A stretch of DNA of 64,000 bases, taken from the NCBI GenBank assembly GCA_947564735.1, contig CANOEC010000005.1, positions 96,416 through 160,415 on the forward strand, given 5' to 3'. The notes beneath the pieces were generated by a model. It made no database searches. It saw nothing but the letters and a program-made list of their open reading frames with translations, and was not told the DNA's origin. Shown here in pieces: positions 1-7,694 of the stretch. Made by a program: the position numbers and the translations under genes. Source of the stretch: an uncultured Lachnospiraceae bacterium (lineage in GTDB: Bacteria > Bacillota > Clostridia > Lachnospirales > Lachnospiraceae). Position 1 is the first letter of the stretch; the number at the start of each line of letters is the position of its first letter.

Positions 1-1115
1 GGCTCATATTCTCTTCCGATGTCCGCCGGGTCAATCGGCAGATAGGGAACCTGCCAGATTTCACTCTTCCTCTCCCGCATCGCCTGAACACCCTTATTGA
101 TTGCATCCTGATGGGACCCGGAAAATGCCGTAAACACCATCTTGCCGGCATAGGGATGCCTCGGATGAATCGGAATCTTACAGCAACGCTCGTAGATTTC
201 AATGCTTTCATTGACATGTTCGATTGCCAGTTTCGGGTCGATGCCCTGTGAAAACATATTATACGCAATATTCATAATATCCACATTACCGGTTCTCTCA
301 CCGTTGCCGAACAAGGTTCCTTCCACACGGTCTGCACCGGCAAGAAGCGCCAGCTCCGCGCTCGCCACTCCGGTGCCGCGGTCATTATGCGGATGTACGC
401 TTAATATAATGCTTTCCCGGTTTTCAAAGTGTGTATTCATCCATTCAATCTGATCGGCATAAACATTCGGCGTGTTCATCTCCACCGTGGAGGGAAGGTT
501 GATGATCATGGGGTTTTCTTTGGTCGGTCCCCACTCTCTCTGCACTGCGGTACAAACTTCCAACGCATAGTCAAGCTCTGTTCCCGTAAAGCTTTCCGGA
601 GAATATTCCAGAATAATCTTTCCGGGGAAATTTGCGGCATGGCGCTTTACCATCTTCGTTCCTTCCACGGCAATATTGATAATCTGCTCTTTATCCATAT
701 GGAATACAACGTCCCGCTGTAACGTTGAAGTTGAATTATAAATATGCACAATCGCCTGCTTACATCCCTGAATGGACTCAAACGTCCTTTCCACCAGTTC
801 CTCGCGGCACTGTGTCAGCACCTGTACGATCACATCATCCGGAATCATCTTCCTGTCAATCAGCTGACGCAGGAAATCAAATTCTATCTGGCTTGCCGCC
901 GGAAACCCTATCTCAATCTCCTTAAATCCAAGCTTAATCAGATAATTAAAAAATTCGATTTTCTCCGATACTACCATAGGGTCAATCAACGCTTGATTGC
1001 CGTCCCGCAAATCCACACTACACCATATGGGCGCCTTTTCAATCTCCTTGTCAGGCCATTTTCTCTCCGGATAGTACACTACCGGATTCTTCCTGTAACG
1101 TTTGTAGTTTAACAT
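1..1115 (-). CDS. leuA: 2-isopropylmalate synthase (C-terminal part beyond window)
   Basis: Condenses acetyl-CoA with 2-oxoisovalerate, the first committed step of leucine synthesis, in the cytoplasm. The 371 visible codons are the N-terminal catalytic TIM barrel. The motif WCSVDLRDGNQALIDPM at about residues 31-47 and the metal-binding HPHNDRGTG are both present. The WCSVDLRDGNQ start resembles the longer actinobacterial-type LeuA. The ATG at 1113-1115 has TTGGAGGG upstream. The gene runs off the low-coordinate edge, so the C-terminal leucine-binding domain is not visible. Only about 34 bp separate it from the terminator of the upstream HPr gene. I see no T-box leader and no separate promoter in that space. 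Confidence 0.93.
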   Translation of the reverse strand, partial: MLNYKRYRKNPVVYYPERKWPDKEIEKAPIWCSVDLRDGNQALIDPMVVSEKIEFFNYLIKLGFKEIEIGFPAASQIEFDFLRQLIDRKMIPDDVIVQVLTQCREELVERTFESIQGCKQAIVHIYNSTSTLQRDVVFHMDKEQIINIAVEGTKMVKRHAANFPGKIILEYSPESFTGTELDYALEVCTAVQREWGPTKENPMIINLPSTVEMNTPNVYADQIEWMNTHFENRESIILSVHPHNDRGTGVASAELALLAGADRVEGTLFGNGERTGNVDIMNIAYNMFSQGIDPKLAIEHVNESIEIYERCCKIPIHPRHPYAGKMVFTAFSGSHQDAINKGVQAMRERKSEIWQVPYLPIDPADIGREYE

Positions 1116-1149
1116 GTTAAATCCCTCCAATTTTGCCTTATTTCTCTCG

Positions 1150-1178
1150 AAAAAAAAGCCCGTTGTACACAACGGGCT
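1150..1178 (-). terminator. Intrinsic terminator after HPr
   Basis: A perfect inverted repeat (AGCCCGTTGT / ACAACGGGCT, 1157-1178) is followed on the minus strand by eight T. It lies 12 bp after the HPr stop codon and directly before leuA, so leuA expression may depend on read-through. Confidence 0.85.
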
Positions 1179-1190
1179 AAACAGACGGCA

Positions 1191-1454
1191 TCATTCACCG
1201 AGTCCACTTTCAATTGCACCAATCAACGTCTTGAGTGCTTCCTCCTCGTCCTCGCCATCACATACAAACTCAATCTCATCACCACACTTGACACATGCAC
1301 CAAGCACGCTCAAAACACTTTTGGCATTTGCTGTATTATCCCGAAATGTAAAAGTTATTAACGATTTGAACTGCATTGCCTCCTTACATAGGATGCCTGC
1401 CGGTCTTAGATGTAGCCCTGTCGGGTTTTTGATGACTACCTTTTGGCTTACCAT
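1191..1454 (-). CDS. ptsH: HPr phosphocarrier protein
   Basis: Phosphocarrier of the PEP:sugar phosphotransferase system, taking phosphate from EI and passing it to EIIA domains. The 87-residue length is normal. The EI-phosphorylated His falls at residue 15 (PTGLHLRPAG) and the HPr-kinase Ser at residue 46 (NAKSVLSVLG), so both the transport and the catabolite-control sites are kept. I chose the ATG at 1454 because GGAGG lies 8 bp upstream; a frame-open extension to 1508 has no ribosome site. The gene has its own promoter and terminator, so it looks monocistronic, without ptsI next to it. Confidence 0.9.
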   Translation of the reverse strand: MVSQKVVIKNPTGLHLRPAGILCKEAMQFKSLITFTFRDNTANAKSVLSVLGACVKCGDEIEFVCDGEDEEEALKTLIGAIESGLGE

Positions 1455-1520
1455 ACCCTTATCCTCCAATATCTCGATTCCGGTTAATGCTTGAACCCCC
1501 TCAACCACAACCTATTCTTA

Positions 1521-1549
1521 ACTATAACATTTTTTTGTGTATATCACAA
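1521..1549 (-). promoter_or_regulatory. Predicted sigma-A promoter of HPr gene
   Basis: TTGTGA (1544-1549), a 17-bp spacer and TATAGT (1521-1526) lie between the glmM stop and the HPr start. Confidence 0.6.
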
Positions 1550-1552
1550 GAG

Positions 1553-2902
1553 TTATAGCATAATATTCTGTATAAGCTCCGCCAGTTTCTTGGCTTCTTC
1601 ATCAATCATTTTCTGGTCTTTTCCCTCAATCATAACTCGCACTAACGGTTCTGTGCCGGACGGACGAATCAGCACCCGCCCTTCACCGGCAAATTTCTTA
1701 TCCAGCTCCGCTATCGCCTCTGCAATCTCAGGATAATCCATGTATTTCTCTTTCTTGTGCGTAGGAACCTTTGCATTCACAAGTGCCTGCGGCATTACTT
1801 CCATAATGGTCTTTAACTCTGACAGCGGTTTCCCCGTCTCCACGATGACCTGTAGAAGATGTAGTGCGCTCAGAAGCCCGTCGCCTGTTGTATTTTCATC
1901 TAAGAAAATCACATGACCAGACTGCTCTCCGCCAAGGCTCGCACCGATTTCCCGCATCCTCTCAAGAACGTATCTGTCGCCTACTTTCGTCTGCTCAATG
2001 TGAATACCGTTCTTTTCTCCCATCAGGAAGAAGCCGAGGTTACTCATGACAGTCGCCACAATCGTATCCTTATTCAGCTTGCCCTGCTGCCTCATATGAT
2101 TCCCGACCAAAGCCATTATCTGGTCGCCGTCCACAATATTACCCAATTCATCCACCGCCAGAAGACGATCGGCATCACCGTCAAAGGCAAGCCCCACATT
2201 TGCCTTCTCATACACAACTCTTGCCTGCAGCTCTTCCATATGTGTCGAGCCACAGTTGGCATTGATATTTGTGCCATCCGGGTTATTATGAATTGCCACC
2301 ACTTCTGCTCCCAACTCTTTCATCGTCTCCACAGAAGTATAATAGGAAGCTCCTTCCGCACAATCCAGCACAATTTTCATTCCGCGCAAATCCACATTGA
2401 CGGCTTTCATTGCATGATTGATATATTCTTCTCTGGCGTCGGTACGGTACTTAATCTTACCCACCCCTGCGCCGGTCGGAAACTTCACGCCCTGCATACC
2501 GTTTTTAATCAATGTCTCAATCTCGTCTTCGAGAGAATCCGGAAGCTTATACCCGTTCCCGTCAAAAAATTTGATACCGTTAAATTCCACGGAATTATGG
2601 GAAGCCGAAATGACAACACCTGCATCCACTTTATATTTTCTGGTAAGATACGCCACCGCCGGAGTGGGGACGATTCCTACATAAACCGCATTCGCTCCCA
2701 CTGAACATGCACCTGCCATCAGTGCATTCGCCAGCATATCCCCTGAAATTCTTGTATCGACCCCCACCATAATGGTCGGCTTATGCGCATTCTCCTTGGT
2801 GAGAACATACGCGCCTGCCTGCCCAAGCTGCATTGCCAACTGGGGTGTCAATTCTTCATTGGCAACGCCTCTGACTCCATCCGTTCCGAATAACCTGCTC
2901 AT
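1553..2902 (-). CDS. glmM: Phosphoglucosamine mutase
   Basis: Converts glucosamine-6-phosphate to glucosamine-1-phosphate for UDP-GlcNAc and so for peptidoglycan. The 449-residue length is typical. The phosphoserine loop ISASHN places the catalytic Ser at residue 101. DGDADR (metal loop) and the phosphate-binding RPSGTEPLVRVM near the C-terminus are intact. It is the third gene of cdaA-cdaR-glmM, a cluster widely conserved in Firmicutes in which GlmM can bind and restrain the diadenylate cyclase. A gap of 39 bp separates it from cdaR, so co-transcription is likely. Confidence 0.97.
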   Translation of the reverse strand: MSRLFGTDGVRGVANEELTPQLAMQLGQAGAYVLTKENAHKPTIMVGVDTRISGDMLANALMAGACSVGANAVYVGIVPTPAVAYLTRKYKVDAGVVISASHNSVEFNGIKFFDGNGYKLPDSLEDEIETLIKNGMQGVKFPTGAGVGKIKYRTDAREEYINHAMKAVNVDLRGMKIVLDCAEGASYYTSVETMKELGAEVVAIHNNPDGTNINANCGSTHMEELQARVVYEKANVGLAFDGDADRLLAVDELGNIVDGDQIMALVGNHMRQQGKLNKDTIVATVMSNLGFFLMGEKNGIHIEQTKVGDRYVLERMREIGASLGGEQSGHVIFLDENTTGDGLLSALHLLQVIVETGKPLSELKTIMEVMPQALVNAKVPTHKKEKYMDYPEIAEAIAELDKKFAGEGRVLIRPSGTEPLVRVMIEGKDQKMIDEEAKKLAELIQNIML

Positions 2903-2941
2903 GATAATACCTGTTCCTTTCCAAGTCTTTGCTTTTCATCT

Positions 2942-4231
2942 CTATTCTGCTTCTGTAACATACAACTGTACGTCCATTCCTTCCCATACCACCGTGGAAT
3001 CTTCCGGAAGATTTACGGATAGAGGAATTCTATAATATCCCGGTTCCACTTCTTCGATTCCTTCCTCCGCAAGCCATGCGGCAATATCAACGCTTACTTC
3101 CAGTGTATTCACATTCACCGCCTGCAGTTCGCCTGCCAGACCAATCAGTGTGATGCTGCATTCATTGTCCGGATCAATGATTTCCGCCTCAAGCGACGCC
3201 GGTAATCCGGTAATGTGTATATTCTCTATTCTTCTGGAAAATGTCCTTCTGATTTCTTGTCCCACGCCAACCGTGACATTAACCATACCGGTGAAGTTTT
3301 CTTCCACCAGAGAAACACCCTCGGGAAGATATTTCTTAAGGTCGATCAGTGTGATTACATCCTCCCTCGCACCGCTCACATCGATATCTCCTTCGGCAAT
3401 CTCTACCGCCTCGATACTCTGTACCAGTTTGGACCTGCCCGCTATCACAACATTCTCCCTTGTGCTGCTGTTCTCACCGGTCAATCGGTAGCCTTCTGCC
3501 GGAGTTCCGGTTACCGTATAAACAACAGGCACCGTCTTCATCTCCAGTATCTCTACGTTGACGCGCACTTTCGTGATACTCCGTTCAAGACTGGCAGATT
3601 TAATTTCAACTCCATCCTCATCATACATCCGGATATCCACATCCGTTTCAATTTTGCTTGTAAAGCCGGATGCCGCCGATACATCCACATCCGCCTGCAC
3701 TTTGGCAATCCTTGATACCACGGACTTCGGTCCCGAAATCCTGATCAGATTCTGCTCCGTTGACACATCACCCAGCATATATCCTTCGGGCACTTCGCCT
3801 AGCACATTCGCCCGAATCGGAAAGGATCTCGTCTGCTTATCTTCGATATTCAGCCGCACAGTATCTATGCTGCTTCTGATGCTTTCCACCTGACTGTTAT
3901 ATATATTGGTAGATAACTTAATCGGAATCGTATCCAGACTGGTCAGATCCCTCACATCCGCTATCGCCACCACATTTGTTACATTCAGTTTATCAATAAC
4001 CGACCGGGGTGCATAAATCGTCACCGTGTCTATCACATCTGTATTATCGAGCACCTCGTAAATCTGCCCTCTTTCCGTGATCAGTTCCGTATTCCTAAGG
4101 ACAACCGGAACATCCGTCATCGGACGCGGCTCCACAGGGTCATTGATATTCGTGACAACAATCCAGACCATAGCGGCAAATAAGAAGGAGACAATCTTGA
4201 GCCCCCAGTTTTTGGTGATCTTATACTTCAT
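2942..4231 (-). CDS. cdaR: CdaA regulatory protein CdaR (YbbR repeats)
   Basis: Membrane-anchored regulator of the c-di-AMP synthase CdaA, with a short cytoplasmic N-terminus, one membrane segment (about residues 10-27) and an extracellular part. The rest of the 429 residues is built of about four YbbR repeats, visible as recurring V-x-V beta-rich blocks with EGY turns (for example PEGYMLGDV and AEGYRLTGEN). The gene overlaps cdaA by 11 bp, which points to translational coupling and a stoichiometric complex. The label cdaR also names an unrelated sugar-diacid regulator; this is the YbbR protein. Confidence 0.93.
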   Translation of the reverse strand: MKYKITKNWGLKIVSFLFAAMVWIVVTNINDPVEPRPMTDVPVVLRNTELITERGQIYEVLDNTDVIDTVTIYAPRSVIDKLNVTNVVAIADVRDLTSLDTIPIKLSTNIYNSQVESIRSSIDTVRLNIEDKQTRSFPIRANVLGEVPEGYMLGDVSTEQNLIRISGPKSVVSRIAKVQADVDVSAASGFTSKIETDVDIRMYDEDGVEIKSASLERSITKVRVNVEILEMKTVPVVYTVTGTPAEGYRLTGENSSTRENVVIAGRSKLVQSIEAVEIAEGDIDVSGAREDVITLIDLKKYLPEGVSLVEENFTGMVNVTVGVGQEIRRTFSRRIENIHITGLPASLEAEIIDPDNECSITLIGLAGELQAVNVNTLEVSVDIAAWLAEEGIEEVEPGYYRIPLSVNLPEDSTVVWEGMDVQLYVTEAE

Positions 4232-5090
4232 TTCTGGACCTGCCTTTCCACAGCTTCCGCTTCTTCTCCTCTGTCGGCTTATTCTGGATATCCGACAATC
4301 TCACTTTCAATCTCTCCGCATCCAATCCTCTTTCCAGTTGCCCGCCATAGGCAACGCTAATCTTTCCCGTCTCCTCAGAGACGATTACAGTCAGTGAATC
4401 CGTCACTTCCGATATCCCTACTCCGGCTCTGTGTCTTGTACCCAAATCTTTACTGAGCGCCATATTATCCGAAAGCGGCAGATAGCAGGTAGCTGATACG
4501 ATTCGATTGCCGCGCACAATTACCGCACCGTCATGCAACGGTGTGTTATGCTCAAATATATTAATCAGAAGCTGACTGGACACAATACCGTCCACGTCAA
4601 TTCCCGTCCTCTCATACTCTCCCAAAGGCTGTTCCTGTTCGATGACAATAAGCGCTCCCGTCTTGACCTTGCCCATCTCAACAGACGCTTTCACAATCTC
4701 GCTGATTGTCCTGTCCGAGAAACGTCCTCCCTCCGTTTTGCCGGAATCAAAGGCTATGATTGAGGAAAAGAAATTCTTACGCCCCAGCTCCTCCAGCGCT
4801 TTTCGCAGTTCCGGCTGCAGCACGACTACAATCGCTATCGCCGCGATACTGAATACATTCGTCACAATCCACAGAATCGTATTCATCTTAAAAAATGCCG
4901 CCGCAAGCACAAAAACCGCAATCACAATAAGTCCTTTTAAAAGCGCCCATGCCTTCGTGTTTTTTATCCATACAAGAATGTGATATGACACAAAAGCAAG
5001 GATAAAAATTTCCACAATATCCGTCCAGCGGACTGTGGGCATATGCAGTTTGGAAAGATATGTCGCTATAAATCTATTTATTTGCTCCAC
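4221..5090 (-). CDS. cdaA: Diadenylate cyclase CdaA (DacA)
   Basis: Makes cyclic di-AMP from two ATP at the membrane; the messenger controls potassium and osmolyte uptake and wall homeostasis. Three membrane helices fill about residues 22-90. A DAC (DisA_N) domain follows, with both catalytic motifs, DGA at 187-189 and RHR at 219-221. The 289-residue length is usual. The start is GTG with GAGG just upstream. The stop overlaps cdaR. Directly upstream lie two membrane proteins of unknown function (5123-6512), which may be cotranscribed. Confidence 0.97.
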   Translation of the reverse strand: MEQINRFIATYLSKLHMPTVRWTDIVEIFILAFVSYHILVWIKNTKAWALLKGLIVIAVFVLAAAFFKMNTILWIVTNVFSIAAIAIVVVLQPELRKALEELGRKNFFSSIIAFDSGKTEGGRFSDRTISEIVKASVEMGKVKTGALIVIEQEQPLGEYERTGIDVDGIVSSQLLINIFEHNTPLHDGAVIVRGNRIVSATCYLPLSDNMALSKDLGTRHRAGVGISEVTDSLTVIVSEETGKISVAYGGQLERGLDAERLKVRLSDIQNKPTEEKKRKLWKGRSRNEV

Positions 5091-5122
5091 CAGCCCTCAC
5101 CGCCTTTCTAAATCCGTTGTTC

Positions 5123-6091
5123 TCATCCATGTGTATTTCTCGTTCTCTGAACTGACTTCTGTCTCTGACTGTTAATCTGTTTTACTTTCTTCTCCGGCTT
5201 GGATACGACCACTTTAGGAACAGCTTTCACATAATAATAATATTCATCATCCTCAAACTGTACCTTTTCTGTCCTGCTGTAATCCACATTGAACACAAAA
5301 AACTGCAGCATCAGCAAGAGCAGGAAAGAAATCAAGTTTCCAAAAATCACACCGAATAAAGGTACATTTGTGTCAAACATCAAATCACCCACAAGCAGCA
5401 CCATAATATCCACAATGACACCCGATACCATAGCAATCGTCCATGCATAATCTATACTCAGTCTTCTAATCAAATAGACCAGAATCACCGTGACCGCAAA
5501 CGCCATAATGGTAACTACCATCTCTTTGTTATTAAGCAGCCCGTCAATGACAAACCGGAACCGCGCCACAATTTCTTCGCCTGACATTCCCGCAATCACG
5601 GACACATTCTGTACCACATAATGCAGCATATAGTATACCATCACGCCGCAGGCAACTGAAACGGCGGACGCCGGTGTCCCTACAAGTCCCATGGCGAGAG
5701 GAATCACATAGGGAATCTTCAGCAGAAAGCAAACCGGCAGTAGCACGATGACCAGTGTATCTTTGGGTGAAAATCTCAGATACAGCAAAAACATCAGTAT
5801 GAATCCCACTCCGATTACTGCGGCGCATTCCAGACTGAAAGCATACAGATGCAGCATTGTAAACAGTGCCGATACCACAACAATAAAGTTCATTGGCATA
5901 AAAGAACACATCAATGCCACAATCAAAACAACCGTCAGCCGATCTATACTGTCCATATATCCCAGCCGGGAATTAATAACCAGCAGCGAAATAAGCGCTA
6001 ACATAAACTTTAAAATTGGTGTGATATATACCTCATATTTACTGTATAGAGTCATCAAAATCTGTTTTGCAACAAGTAAGGTAGTCATCAT
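5123..6091 (-). CDS. Conserved multi-spanning membrane protein, function unknown
   Basis: I do not recognise a named family. The 322 residues contain about eight hydrophobic segments (roughly 25-40, 52-80, 88-106, 112-136, 138-160, 188-208, 213-235 and 245-266). A cytoplasmic tail of about 50 residues follows, starting with an acidic, tyrosine-rich stretch (EDDEYYYYVKAVPK) and ending strongly basic. Two ATG codons open the gene, and AAAGGA suits the second slightly better. It lies 32 bp upstream of cdaA and 34 bp downstream of another small membrane protein. A partner or modulator of c-di-AMP synthesis is possible but is inferred from position only. Confidence 0.72.
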   Translation of the reverse strand: MMTTLLVAKQILMTLYSKYEVYITPILKFMLALISLLVINSRLGYMDSIDRLTVVLIVALMCSFMPMNFIVVVSALFTMLHLYAFSLECAAVIGVGFILMFLLYLRFSPKDTLVIVLLPVCFLLKIPYVIPLAMGLVGTPASAVSVACGVMVYYMLHYVVQNVSVIAGMSGEEIVARFRFVIDGLLNNKEMVVTIMAFAVTVILVYLIRRLSIDYAWTIAMVSGVIVDIMVLLVGDLMFDTNVPLFGVIFGNLISFLLLLMLQFFVFNVDYSRTEKVQFEDDEYYYYVKAVPKVVVSKPEKKVKQINSQRQKSVQRTRNTHG

Positions 6092-6125
6092 TTATCCTTT
6101 CACTTCCCGTACACTTTCTTAAGCC

Positions 6126-6512
6126 TTATTGTCGGTACATCTCTGCAAGCCTGCGCAGATTCATATAATACACTCTGAGGCTCTTAACCGCCCTATTGTA
6201 TCGTATCGTGTAGACTATAAAGGAAATCACGGCATATATCCCTATCATCCATAAATACATGGTAAGAACCTGCTTCGCAAATGCCAGCAAATCCATTTTA
6301 TAAATATCCATCATAAACACTTCAAAATTATAAAAAATGTACACAGCAAATACCACTACAAATGCAATCGTTGCACTTATAATGGACTTCAATACCTGCC
6401 ATCCTATATAATCACTGCGAAAATAGCTTCCTATGGCAACATTCTTCTTACCCTCGTTTGCTTCATAAGAAGCCATTTTCGTCATTAGGATTATTCTCTT
6501 TTCATTTAACAT
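6126..6512 (-). CDS. Small membrane protein, function unknown
   Basis: A 128-residue protein with two strong membrane helices (about 43-64 and 82-105), short soluble ends and a basic, arginine-rich C-terminus (RYNRAVKSLR). AGGAG lies 6 bp before the ATG. It sits 9 bp after the YvyF-like gene and 34 bp before the larger membrane protein, so it appears to be part of one transcript running from the competence/flagellar genes into cdaA. No family is recognised. Confidence 0.68.
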   Translation of the reverse strand: MLNEKRIILMTKMASYEANEGKKNVAIGSYFRSDYIGWQVLKSIISATIAFVVVFAVYIFYNFEVFMMDIYKMDLLAFAKQVLTMYLWMIGIYAVISFIVYTIRYNRAVKSLRVYYMNLRRLAEMYRQ

Positions 6513-6521
6513 ACAGCTCTC

Positions 6522-6929
6522 CTAACCCAGAAAACGCATCTTAGGATTGTCTTTCACGTCCTTCTTCGGCTGGGGTTTCGGCGCTTCCGGCTTGCGAATG
6601 CTTTCATTCAGCTGATTCGCCATACTGCTCTTGCATTTCTCACAAAAACGTCCACTGTTGATTGCCGCGCCACAGTTCTCACAGTGCAGCGTAATACTGG
6701 AGCCTTCTGCAAGCTGCAGACGCTCATCCCTCAGCCACTGCTGAATCTGATTCTGAGATACGTCACACGCCTCAGCCACCTCCGGAATTGTTGCATTCAC
6801 ATGATCCCAGATATACGATTTCACTTCATGAAACTTAACTTCCAATGCCTCCCTGCACGCCATACAGATTGGCGGTCCGGATACATAGTTAAATAGTTTC
6901 CCACACTTTCTGCAATTTCTCGCGTTCAT
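6522..6929 (-). CDS. YvyF-like flagellar operon protein (zinc ribbon / HTH)
   Basis: A 135-residue cytoplasmic protein. The N-terminus has a CRKCGKLF...CMAC zinc-ribbon pair. A helix-turn-helix-like stretch follows at about 48-75 (IPEVAEACDVSQNQIQQWL), then a second CENCG...CEKCK pair at about 83-99, and a Pro/Lys-rich tail. This matches the YvyF family found next to comFC and flgM in Bacillus; here too it lies beside comF. The role is not established, and a regulatory one is likely from the HTH and the neighbours. No flgM is in the window. The ribosome site AGGAGGG is strong. Confidence 0.78.
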   Translation of the reverse strand: MNARNCRKCGKLFNYVSGPPICMACREALEVKFHEVKSYIWDHVNATIPEVAEACDVSQNQIQQWLRDERLQLAEGSSITLHCENCGAAINSGRFCEKCKSSMANQLNESIRKPEAPKPQPKKDVKDNPKMRFLG

Positions 6930-6957
6930 GCTGTAACCCTCCTATAGTTATGATTGG

Positions 6958-7677
6958 CTATAACCCTTTTCCGACAGCAAGCGTCACAAAATAAATCTTT
7001 CTGACCCCCGCCCTGCGCAGCTCATAGCTCATAGCATCTATAGTGCTGCCCGTCGTATAAATATCATCAATAATTATAATCGTCTTTAATTTTACATCAT
7101 TACGACAGATTTTGAAAGCCCTTTTCAAATTATTTTGTCTCTCTGACACAGATAAATCTTTCATCGGCGTCGTTTTGCGCACTCTTTCGATTAATTTTGT
7201 CTCCACAGGAAGATTCATAATCTTTCCAAGCTCCTTCGCCAATACTTCCGCCTGATTATATCCTCTCTCACGCTTCTTTGAATCATGAACCGGGACCGGA
7301 ACCAAGGCATCCGGTCTGCAGCGCAACATCCATCCTCCCATGCATCGCGCCATACACTGGGCATAATACGCCGCATATTCCCGTCTTCCTTTATATTTAA
7401 AGCGGTAAATGGAATCCGATATCTCCTTATATGTAAAGACCGCTCTTCCACTGTCAAAAAGATGTCTGCGGCGCATACAGTCCCCGCAGTATTCTACTCC
7501 CTGTTCATCTATTTTTTTACCGCATTTCAAGCAGTACGGCTCCTCAATAAATTGAAATTTGCTTACACATGTCTCGCAGACAAGACTTCCGAACGGTTTG
7601 ACCGCCCTATCGCAGACGGGGCATCTGCGTGGATAGAATAAATCCAATAGAATCCCCTGAAATGTCCTTTTTCTCAT
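6958..7677 (-). CDS. comF: ComF family phosphoribosyltransferase-like protein
   Basis: ComFC-like protein, needed for natural transformation in Bacillus and thought to act on incoming single-stranded DNA. The N-terminus carries two Cys pairs (CPVCD...CETC and CLKCGKK...CGDCMRR). The C-terminal domain is PRTase-like with the PRPP loop IIIIDDIYTTGSTIDAM. The ATG at 7677 has AAAGGAAAG at good spacing and gives 239 residues. An in-frame ATG at 7698, overlapping the recD2 stop, lacks a ribosome site. Only ComFC is present and the ComFA helicase is not in the window, so competence cannot be claimed. Confidence 0.87.
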   Translation of the reverse strand: MRKRTFQGILLDLFYPRRCPVCDRAVKPFGSLVCETCVSKFQFIEEPYCLKCGKKIDEQGVEYCGDCMRRRHLFDSGRAVFTYKEISDSIYRFKYKGRREYAAYYAQCMARCMGGWMLRCRPDALVPVPVHDSKKRERGYNQAEVLAKELGKIMNLPVETKLIERVRKTTPMKDLSVSERQNNLKRAFKICRNDVKLKTIIIIDDIYTTGSTIDAMSYELRRAGVRKIYFVTLAVGKGL

Positions 7678-7694
7678 ATTTCTTTCCTTTATCA

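Noticed and set aside
1116..1190. T-box or leucine attenuator for leuA
   Set aside because: The space is too short and the T-box core sequence is absent; only an HPr terminator is visible.
1509..1560. Terminator between glmM and HPr (CTATAAC / GTTATAG)
   Set aside because: The stem is AT-rich with a long loop and no T-run; the bases are better explained by the HPr promoter.
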